The notes below the pieces were generated by a model, which was not told the origin of the DNA, made no database searches, and saw only the letters and a program-made list of their open reading frames with translations. Positions 22,393 through 34,300 of a stretch of 64,000 nt of DNA are shown here, one piece after another. A program made the translations under genes and the position numbers. The DNA is taken from NCBI RefSeq assembly GCF_964204645.1, contig NC_134027.1, positions 23,424,485-23,488,484 of the forward strand, in the 5' to 3' direction. The stretch comes from Tubulanus polymorphus. Its lineage: Eukaryota; Nemertea; Palaeonemertea; Tubulaniformes; Tubulanidae. Position 1 is the first letter of the stretch, and every line of letters begins with the position of its first letter.

Positions 22393-25300
22393 TCAAGACA
22401 ATTTCGCCTGCTCCTCCAGAAACAGTAATTGATCGACAAGAAAACAGTCACTCATATTATCGACGATGTCGATGAGACCCTTGTGAATTTTGTTCTCGTC
22501 CTGAGTCGTTTTGCGAGCGTTCTTCAGGTAATCGTAAACTTTCTGAAAGTTTTTGTCGCCGAGAGCCTTCTCGCATTCACTGCGGCAGACGAATGAAGGA
22601 ATTTAACACCGAAACTGATGGAAGTTTGTTAGATGTTAATCAGTGTGCTTAAATACTACCATAAAAAGCTCAGTCGCAGAAAAGTTGGTTGAAACCAGTA
22701 TTTGTTTACCACAGTACGGGGATTGTTTAACCCTTTCAGTGCGTCTACACCGCAGTGGGGTGTACGAATCAGTGATGGATTTTGCTAGTACACCGCACTG
22801 TGGAGTATTGATTTAATTAGTAATTACTAATTATCTCTCTTGAAAGATGGCAGCACCTGTCAAACATAGTGAAATATTAGTAACTAACGATATACCGCGC
22901 CAGGGTGTAGACGCACTATAGTGCTATTCCCGTTATTCAACACACTAGGGTGGAATTTTTACAGAATTTTCAAATTATCTTCAGCACTATAGGGTATTAA
23001 TTAGCCAGCACTGAAAGGGTTAATGAAACATCATCCAAATTAACGGCACATTGAGATACCGTGGTACAGGGATCAGTAACTGAACAGTAGCTAAATCATA
23101 TCTTACCATAAATACCATGGTACAGGGATCAATTACCAAAACGTTAACCATGTTTAGTCTAAATACAAGTCAAGTGGTTATTCGTTCCATGTTAACTGGA
23201 ATTGAAATACTGAGCGTCCTTTTTGGAAACTGACCCCAGACGTAGTTTGATTATTGTAAAAAGATACGCTCTCATATTCTTGATCTTAATCTCACGCACC
23301 GTTGGACCGTAAGCACCTGCCTTCACGTCGTCCATAATCGTGGCCGTATGCCCTACAAATAAACGCAATAAATTGATGAATGAGGGTTCCGCAATCGACT
23401 GTTTGCAACTGAGGATTAACCAGGTATGTGCGTGCAGTAGATCACCCACAACTGCGGCAGTAAAAGAATCCAATTTTGGTCGGTAAAGATCCACAAATTG
23501 CCAACAGTCAGGAGTAAACAGTCGATTGCTAGCGTGCTATGCATGGCCATCACGCATATTAGACGAGAAGATACACAATATCCGTGTATGATGATGACGA
23601 GAGAAATCCCACAATAACGATGCCAAGATTGAAAAATTCTATATCAGAATGATTGCATTTGAGGAGCGACGTTTCGGCTAACAACTGTTAACCATCATCA
23701 GGCATACTGAGTGCATATTGATCACATTCCTCATATTGTCCACCAAATGGCCATCGATATTGTGACTAGTGATTTCAAGTAGCCATCTAACCTGTTCACT
23801 ATCAATTTAAACCAAAATTTCGGTCACTTACTAAGCCAATATTTTACCACTGCGAAGTTTTGGTCGGCTATATACGACCTGTAAAAGTGTGCTAGTACAG
23901 CACAGTACACTACTACACATAGGTGTTTATTATTGATTAGCAAGAGACAAGACTGCTTTCATTGTGGATCCTATGCAGCATCAAAAATGTCTGGGGGTAA
24001 CAGGGTTAAAAAATCGATCGGGTATCCAATCTTCCAATTCAAATGAATGACGAACAGAAAATGAACCCAATCTGAGACATGATTTGCCTCAGACTGAAAA
24101 TCAAAATGAAAGTCATCGAAAGTCAATATTAGTTCATTTTTGATCTAGTAAGTCCTACTGTTGTAGGAACGCCACCTGGTGGGGAAACATCTAGACTACG
24201 AACCTAATTCTCCCGCATCAGTCGAAGCTAAAGCACTTTCCATACAATCTATCAAATCTCCGTATTCATCATCGCTGAATTCATCCTGCTGCTCGTCGTC
24301 GCTGCCAGAGGGCGCTTCATCTTCTTCAAAATCGTTGTATTGAGAGTAGTATGTTTCGGCTAATTGAGGTTCATCGGGAATTCCTGAAAAACAAGAGTTC
24401 AGGATATATACTTGACTCACTTTCTCAGATAAAGTTGGACCCAGTAAAGTGTATCTGAGGTTTAAGACTCATGCTCGAGTTTATTGAGTCCTATCTGAGT
24501 TCTAAGAACCATAACTGAGTTCATACAGTCCTATTTGAGTTCGAAGAGTCATGCTTGAGTTCAAAGAGTACGATCTGAGTTCTAAGAGTCGTGTTCAAGT
24601 TCATTGAGTCCTATCTGATTTCTAAGAGTCATGCTCGAGTTCATAGAGTGTGATCTGAGTTCTAAGAACCATAACTGAGTTCATTCAGTCCTATCTGAGT
24701 TCTAAAGTCATGCTCTCAAGTTCATAGAGTCCTATCTGAGTTCTAAGAGTCATGCTCGAGTTCATAGAGTCCTATCTGAGTTCTAAGAACCATAACTGAG
24801 TTCATACAGTCCTATCTGAGTTTTAAGAATCATGCTCGAGTTCATAGAGTACGATCTGAGTTCTAAGAGTCATGCTCACGTTCATGGAGTCCTGAGTTCT
24901 AAAGGTCATACCCGAGTTCATGGAGTCCTATCTGATTTTTAAGAGTCATGCTCGAGTTCATAGAGTACGATCTGAGTTCTAAGAACCATAACTGAGTTCA
25001 TACAGTCCTATCTGAGTTCTAAGAATCATGCTCGAGTTCATAGAGTACGATCTGAGTTCTAAGAGTCATGCTCACGTTCATGGAGTCCTGAGTTCTAAAG
25101 GTCATACCCGAGTTCATGGAGTCCTATCTGATTTTTAAGAGTCATGCTCGAGTTCATGGAGTCCTATCTGAGTTTTAAGAATCATGCTCGAGTTCATAGA
25201 GTACGATCTGAGTTCTAAGAGTCATGCTCACGTTCATGGAGTCCTGAGTTCTAAAGGTCATACCCGAGTTCATGGAGTCCTATCTGATTTTTAAGAGTCA

Positions 25301-28300
25301 TGCTCGAGTTCATAGAGTACGATCTGAGTTCTAAGAACCATAACTGAGTTCATACAGTCCTATCTGAGTTCTAAGAATCATGCTCGAGTTCATAGAGTAC
25401 GATCTGAGTTCTAAGAGTCATGCTCAAGTTCATGGAGTCCTATCTGAGTTCTAAAGGTCATACCCGAGTTCATGGAGTCCTATCTGATTTTTAAGAGTCA
25501 TACCCGAGTTCATGGAGTCCTATCTGAGTTTTAAGAATCATGCTCGAGTTCATAGAGTACGATCTGAGTTCTAAGAACCATAACTGAGTTCATACAGTCC
25601 TATCTGAGTTTTAAGAATCATGCTCGAGTTCATAGAGTACGATCTGAGTTCTAAGAGTCATGCTCACGTTCATGGAGTCCTGAGTTCTAAAGGTCATACC
25701 CGAGTTCATGGAGTCCTATCTGATTTTTAAGAGTCATGCTCGAGTTCATGGAGTCCTATCTGAGTTTTAAGAATCATGCTCGAGTTCATAGAGTACGATC
25801 TGAGTTCTAAGAGTCATGCTCACGTTCATGGAGTCCTGAGTTCTAAAGGTCATACCCGAGTTCATGGAGTCCTATCTGATTTTTAAGAGTCATGCTCGAG
25901 TTCATAGAGTACGATCTGAGTTCTAAGAACCATAACTGAGTTCATACAGTCCTATCTGAGTTCTAAGAATCATGCTCGAGTTCATAGAGTACGATCTGAG
26001 TTCTAAGAGTCATGCTCAAGTTCATGGAGTCCTATCTGAGTTCTAAAGGTCATACCCGAGTTCATGGAGTCCTATCTGATTTTTAAGAGTCATACCCGAG
26101 TTCATGGAGTCCTATCTGAGTTCTAAGAGTCATGCTTGAGTTCATAGAGTTCTAAGAACGATAACTCATGAGTTCATAAGAGTCCCATCTAAGTTTCAAA
26201 AGCCATATAACTGAATTCATGTCATGTTTGAGTTCATAGAAACCTTTCTAAGTTCTAAGGGTTCTATCGTAGAATCCTGTCAAGAATTCAAAGGCGCCTA
26301 TTTCAGTTCTAGGAGCCCTACCAGAGTTTATAAAGTCCAATCTGAGTTAAAGGAGTTCAGAGAGTGATATTTGGGTTCTAGAAATTGAAAATTCTATTTT
26401 CGGTACCATCTTTAAAATCGAGTGATGAATGTTCCATATTGTAAACCATCGTATTTTTCATCGGCGTTATGGGTCGATCGTCCGATGCCCTGTGGTAAAC
26501 TGGCTGTAATAAAGTGCCCTCGTCTTTCACTGTCTGTTCTTCATCTCTCTCCATCAGAGCAGAGTTATACGCGCGAAGAGTTTCATCATTGTCATCGTCA
26601 TCATTACCAACAACAATATCATCATCATCATCATGGTACACTAGAATTATATGTAGATTAGTATCCAATAGAGAAGTAATAAGTGATTTCATGATACGGT
26701 AAACAGTGCATAATTCAGAGATGGCTAATTCTGACTTCTAGCAAGCTTCGCTGAAGCAAGCAAATTCTAGATCAGTTGGAGCGACAATGGGTCTTCACGA
26801 CATAAATTAGGGTTTCTAAAATTATAACTTCAAACATTTTGTAGTCTGGGGTACACAGGGCAATCAGCATCTACTGTATTTAAACCGATGATTAAAACTG
26901 ATTGTATTTTCCTTGAGGGAGGGCAGATTTTCCAGGTGACTATGACATCACCGAACCCATTTTGTAAGCACCAATGAAGCAAAACTTTGCAAGGAGGGTG
27001 CAAAGGGGCGTCCTGGCAAAAATTTTGAAAATTAGAAATATTTGTCGGGAGATGCATTCTTCAGTTACTTTTGCAGATGACAGTACATGGTTACAGTTGA
27101 ATTAAAAATTCCCAGGCTTTTCCCGAGTATTTCATGGGTGATTCATGCTACAGTCAACATCTTAGTGGGGACTGGTCGATAAGGTGAAGAAAGTTACCCT
27201 TGGCAAATGCAATACATGAAATGTAAATGAATTTCCCAAACATCTCCCCGATTTGAGGGAAATTTTTCAAATTCCCAAATATTTCCCAACTGGGAATTAT
27301 TATTTCAAATTCCCAAGTTTTTCCCAATATCCATTATGTGGGAACCATGGAATGAGTCGAAGATGGTTGGCGCCAGCAGCACTACCATGTTTGCCCACTC
27401 TGGTAACTTACTGGGAGCTGGTTTAGGATCGACGGGAAGGTTGTATCTGATATCGTGTATTCGTGTTTTCTGTTCGGCAGACCGCGACCACGGAGGAGGC
27501 TAAAATCACACAAACGTTTCACTATACAGCACGGTACGAAATATACGTTCGAACAGGTTCGAAAACTTGCACAAACATATCTATTTACCTTCGAAGAATC
27601 AAACGATAACTTTGTGGCTGACCTTTGCGTTTGGTTCGCTAAAAACTGGGCTTTTGCGGCTTCTCTGAAATTTCAAAAGATCCAAATCATTCAAAACCAT
27701 GCACTGCTTCTATGCGTCATTTTTCTTTTTTATTCAAATCAATATATACACTAGATGCTCCTTGCAGTTATAAAGTGATAAAGGTTCATCGTAAAATAAA
27801 TTGAAGTAGGAAAAACATTTCTTCAGGAATAATCTGAGGGAATTGGCTTCCTGGCAAGCAGAGTCTACTGTACCTCCGTATGTTTTTGAGGATTTGTATC
27901 TACAAGGCAAGCATATCACAGGATAGTTGGAGTCACGATGGATCATCATCAAAGTTTTCAAAATTTACAAGGAGCCTATCGGCTTATATAGCTCCACTGT
28001 GTGATTTGAAGAAATAGAAACCCCAAACCTAGGGACATCCCTCATGGCCAAACCCAAAAAAGGGCTCTGTACTTTGTAGGTATTGGTCCATAGAATATTC
28101 ATACCAAATTTGGAATTGATCTGATTAAAACTGTAGGACTAGTAGCCATTTGAAGAAATAGAAGCCTGGCCCCAGTGTCGCCCCTGGAAGACAAATCCGC
28201 AAAATGCTATGTTACTTGGTAGGTCTTGGTCCATAGAGCATTCATACCAAATTTGGAATTGATCTGATTAAAACTGTAGGACAAGTAGCCATTTGGAGAA

Positions 28301-31300
28301 TTAGAAGCCCACCCCCAGTGTCGCCCCTGGAAGACAAATCCTCAAAATGCTATGTTACTTGGTAGGTGTTGGTCCATAGAGCATTCATACCAAATTTGGA
28401 ATTGATCTGATTAAAACTGTAGGACAAGTAGCCATTTGAAGAATTAGAAGCCCACCCCCAGTGTCGCCCCTGGAAGACAAATCCGCAAAATGCTATGTTA
28501 CTTGGTAGGTCTTGGTCCATAGAGCATTCATACCAAATTTGGAATTGATCTGATTAAAACTGTCTAGAACAATTTGAAGAAAGCGATTTGAAGAAATAGT
28601 AGGAGCCCCCATCCCCTTGTTCCATACAATATTCATAACAAACTTGACACGATGAACGATCGTCCCCCCGAACCGATCAACTATCGGTCACAGCAGAGCT
28701 AAAAATCTAAACAATTTTGTCATTTTGTTGTCTAGGGTATGCAACGCAATCAGTTCCGTGGCAAGCGGAATGTACTGTATTTCAAACTGACTGTATTTTT
28801 CTGTATTCCTCGTCGGCCTTCTGTTGTTTTCGCAGCCGCATTCGTTCCCTCGCCGACAAATTCTTCCACTTGTCCTGTTTTTCTTTCTCCTGCAGATCTC
28901 GTAGTTTGTATTTAACTCTACTACAAACAAAGACGACCTCCCCGAGTTACAACACGCTCTACAGAAATTGCTTGTTTATAAAATGTGACGATTAATTCAT
29001 TTTCAAACGAATGATGTATTGATAAAGAAACTTGCAGTCGATAGCTTATCAAAATTCAATAAGTTTTACAGGTTTCTGACAAAATTTGTCAAGTTCCCTG
29101 AGTTAACCCATATTTTTCTGGTTCTCAATGAGGTGTTAAGGTATTCCACATCACCCGCCACCCTGCCGGGAAATTTTACCTCAGTATTCTCTACAATTAC
29201 CATCTGAAGGTTGAGGTGGTGGGTCTACTCAGTGTTTTCAATAAGAAATTAACAAGCCAGGTCCCTTTGAAAAACAGGAGGGTCCCATAATATGTCACAG
29301 TACCTGATACGAAAGCTGGTTTTAAAAAACACAGGTGGGTTCTTTAGAAACGACAGACGGGTCTGGGACCTGGGACCTGGCTCTCATTGAAAACACCGGT
29401 CTACTCTATTTGGGGAGAAGATAAAACCCGCTGAAACGAAAGGATTCTACTTACAGCACTTGAGCGATATCAGCAGTGTCTTTGGTAGCTATCACAGTCG
29501 AATCTTTAGCGTAACGTTTTTCGCTCATCGTTTCTTTCATTCGCTGCGAAACAGACGAAACATGAAAATAAGATAAAATCCCACTATTTACAGATTAAAA
29601 GAATTTAAAAACCAGGGGCCGGTTGCTCAAAAGTTGCTTAGAGTTAACCAGTGGATAGTTGATATGGTGACAATTGAAATTTCATTGTTACTATGGTATT
29701 TAACGGCCGCTTATCTTTAACCAACTTTTGAGCAACTGGCCCCGTAATTTATTCATTCAATCAAAAATAAAAGACACGACGTTTCGATCTCACCCTAGAG
29801 ATCATCGTCAGGTGTGAACACGAAACATCGTGTCTTTTATATATCTTTGATTGAATAAATAAATTCTGGTTTTTAAATTCTTTTAATCTGTAAATAGTGG
29901 GATTTTATCTTATTATCCATTCACCACGTTTGAGTGTGGTTATCGTTCGAAAAATGAAAATATTTGACGAGAGAAATCCCACGACGATTCAGACTTTATT
30001 ACGAGAAAAGTTTCGGCTAAACACTATTAGCCATCATCAGGCGTACTGATGATGGCAGTACGCTTGATGATTCTATTCAAGAATTTTTCACCTTTGACTG
30101 AATAATTGTGGGATTTCTCTCGTCATCCGTCCAGGGATGAAAACGGCCCATATTGAAAAAGTATTGAAAATATTTTCAAAAAAAAGAATTTTTTTTGGGA
30201 ACAAAAATCAGTTACTTTTAGCCAAAAAACTTACTTCCTTTTGGTCAAAATGTAAATAGTTTGGGCCTGAATTAGAGCCGCTTTTTGAATGAGACACCAT
30301 ATTGGTTTCTCCGAATCCACAGTTGTGCTAACAACTGCCGAAAACCGTCTTAAGGAGCACTCCTAACTACGGAGCGCTCCGATGTGACACCCGCGATTGA
30401 GGCGATTAAAGCAATTGAGGTGATTTACACTGTTCTCAGGAATAAAGAAAATGTTAGAAAAGGTCGGAAATCCGTCTATGGTCGGAAGATTTTCATCCCT
30501 GTCCATCTTACACGGATAGTGTTTATCTTCTCGACTCATTAGAATATTTATACAGGACCAACTTCTGGCGTTTTATTTTCCATTGATGAGGTCTTGCAAT
30601 GTTTTTTTTTAATCGAATTACTATTATGTAGCGTATTACATACCTCCATTTGTTTTGCAATAAATGACATTTTCAGAACTTCCCCGGCTGATGGGCGTTC
30701 TACAGGATTTTTAGTTAACATTCTGTAAGGAAAATGTATAGATTATCGGAATGCTGTAGCTAAACAAGTTTTTAGTCTCAGTCATAGCTGTAGGCCTTTT
30801 GCCCCCCCCCCCTGTTCACGAATTACATGCTAATTGGTCAAATTCCCTGAGTTTTCCCAGATAATAATTTCGAGATTTTTCTGATTCCTCAAACTTTCCA
30901 GGTTTCCCAGGTCAGAGGCCATCATGATGTAATCAGAATCCAGTTCCACAGTTGTGTGGGTTTAATTCTACTCTGAACTCAGTCCCGCGCAGTGGTGCGC
31001 AGTGAATTTCGTTCCGGATAATTACCGTTTTAAAACCGCAGTTATTTGGCTGGTGTATTGCGATGGCATTTCCGGGCATTGGCCCTCGACGATTTTATAC
31101 ATGACTCCCATCAGGTTTTGACCTTCGAACGCGTGCTGTAAGGCACATAACTCATACAGTATACAACCCACCGACCTGAAATACGAATGCCAATACGAAT
31201 ACCATGAACAGGCGCGGATCTAGGCGGTCTTACAGGCCTTCTGGAAGACCCTCGAAAGGGCTTCGCGCTGAAGCAGTGTTAGCTTCGCGCACTGTGCTCG

Positions 31301-34300
31301 GTGTGTTATCAGTGCCCTTTTCTTTTAGATATGCCCCTAGAATTCTGAGAAGACCCCTAGATCTGCCCCTCATGAACATAGTTTTAGATGAGAGGGTGCC
31401 TTTCCTGGCCTACTATGGTAGCTTAACCCATTAGCACGCAGGAATTTCACTATGTAGGTTATCTAATAATCCAATGAAAAGGAGAAAATTTGGTTAAAAT
31501 CCCAGTTATGGACTTCGAAATGAATTCCGTAAATTCCTCCGATCATCCAACTATATATGTACTTTAATTTCTTCGTTTCCAGCAGGTGTGTAGGGTTCGT
31601 AAGCGTTACAAAAATCTAAATTAATCAATCAATCGAACAAATAAGAAGGGAAATGCCCTATTTCAAGATCTAATACAATCTAATTTGAAACCAATACATT
31701 TGTAACACTACACAATGATACAGACAATATCCCAAAATATATGGTTAGTTCAGTCTGGCAGACTGAACACTTGAGCCACAATGCAATGATAGTGGTGCCA
31801 AGGTAAGATTCAATCTATTAGGGAGCAGATGATAAAATTCATACCATTTCATAATTGGCGCCATCTATAGGGTTGTGTTCAATTTAGCGGATAATACAAT
31901 TCGTAATGCTACACAATGATATAGACAATATTGCCATCTATATGGTAAAGTTTGAGCGGTAAACTGATATAAATATCAGTATATCAGAGTACCTGGTAAA
32001 TGCGTGAAACCTACAGTTGATGGTAAAACAGTTTATTCTGAAATTTTTACTAAACTTCATCATCAGAGAAACAAAAAACGTTATCATTTTTCTGATGATG
32101 TTAAGTCAAAACTGTCAAAATAAATCGTTAAATCATCAACTGTGGGTTCCCTCGTTAACCCTTTCAGTGCTGACAAATCAATACCTAATAGTGCTGGAGA
32201 TAATTTGAAAATTTTTAAAAATTCCACAGTGTTTTGAATAATAGGAATACCGCTATCGTGTGTCTACACCACAGCTCGATGTATCGTTAGTTACTGGTAT
32301 TTCACTATGTTTGACAGGTGCTGCCATTTTTCAATAGAGATAATTACTAATTACTAATTACATCAATACACCGCAGTGCGGTGTACTTGCAAAATCCATC
32401 ACCGATTCATGCACCGCACTGCAATGAGTAAGTTTGATCTATAGTCGGGTTGGAGAAGATCTTATTGCATTCATTGTAGACTCAAAATCAATTCGCGGAT
32501 CGATATACATTTCACGCGACGGACAGACTTACCAAACGTCCGATTTCGAGTTATATCCTTCGTGTTTCAGAACTTCCGGACTCATGTAGTACGGCGTGCC
32601 CGTGAACGTCGACGCCATATCCGACGTTCCCATCAAAATCCTCGATATTCCGAAATCGCCGATTTTTATCATGTTATTACGAAGAAATATATTCCTAGGC
32701 AAAAAAAGAACGACTTCACATGAATATAACCAATCTGATACAGAAAATATCATTAAATATATGTAATAGGAAGTAAATATGAAATAGATATTTTTCTTAG
32801 AGAATGCCTGACCTCGTTTTAAGATCCCTGTGTAGAATACTCCTAGAAAAGAAAAAAGAAAAATATGTTGGATCCAGTTGAAATCTAATTGGGTTCTACA
32901 TGCACGGCTGCCTACTTCTGACGAGTACTTTCACTGATAACTCAAAACTTTTTTTCAGGAACATTTCAAGAAAATCGGATTGCTCGTTGTAAGATCGGCG
33001 AGGAAGATTTCATGAAAAACTATAAATGGGAAACCCGCGCTAACATAAAACCGGATATCTGATCGGCTAATAATGACATCATCGAAGCATCGAAGGGTTT
33101 CGTAGCATGGCAAGCCTCGATGCCGTCAGGTTCGAATCTCTGCTAGGGAGGATAGAGGGAAAATAAGAAAAGATTGGGACGAAATGGGAAGGGTGGAATG
33201 GGAAGACATCAAATAAAGATAATTCCAGAAAATTCAGTATTGTATATTTACTGGGAATGCATGTATTGCACAGCTAACAGCAGTTGAACGAGCCAGTCCA
33301 GAATCAACGTTTCATCGAAGGATTTTCCACTTTTATTCATTTGAGAAATTTGCACGTCTAAATCTCCACCCTACAAAAAAGAGTTAGAATCATTTGGTTT
33401 TTTGGGCTCCACATTTTTTGTAATGGGAATACAGGCTAAAATCTCAAACCAAATCAACTAAAGATTTCGCAGAAATCGATCTTGAAATACAATTGTAAAT
33501 CTTAAAATAAAACCCGGAAGTAAAACGATAGACGATACCGCGGGTTCATGTGAACACCTGCTGATTTCTGCGGCTAAACCAATCATAGAGGAGTCTTTGC
33601 CTTCTGATTGGCGAAAAGCTCATATACATTTTAACGAGGCCCTTTTTCATAATTCAGCTCCATAAGATTTAGAGAATGGATAATGCTTTAATGAATGATT
33701 TGTATGAATATATGCCCATTTGCGGAGTCAAAGAGCCTTAGCTCTGGAAACCATGTCATTTAAATTAACTCCATTTGTATAGTGTAAGGCTCAGCCTATG
33801 GCTGGCCTAAAAGATGAAGGTTTATTGAAAACACATTTGAACGTTTCCTAACAACCCCCATCAGTCATTCCGATAGCTAGTGATCTTATCGCCACTGGTA
33901 AGAGCCGCGATCACACTAGCATTTTTGGCCCAGGCCAAATTTGACCCGTGCCAAATTTTGCCCGGAACAACTGTTCACACAGGTGCCAAACGGGCCCGAG
34001 CCTGTTTGGCCCTGGCCAAATTGGTCCGACCAAAAACGTCGGACCAGGCTCGAGCCAAATTTTAGCACCAGACAAATGATTGCGTTTGAATTGCAACTGG
34101 CACCGGAAATGATCCACTTGGCTTTGTTCAGTATCGAGTGGATGGTTTGCGTGTGAACAAGCTCTCTAATAAGGCACGGGCCAAATTTGGCTCAAGCCTG
34201 AACGGTGCCAATTTGGCCCGGGCTTAATCGTGTGCGCCGTGTGATCGCGGCTGAGGTTTCATATAATCGCATCGACTTGTATCAACGTTAGGGACAACGC

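Noticed and set aside
24440-26365. CRISPR-like appearance of regularly spaced repeats
   Set aside because: There are no unique spacers; units are continuous and diverged, no cas genes exist, and the DNA is a eukaryotic intron.
33880-34156. Overlapping small reading frames rich in Pro, Ala and Gly
   Set aside because: They lie wholly inside the AGCCGCGATCACAC MITE and reflect its GGCC-rich palindromes.
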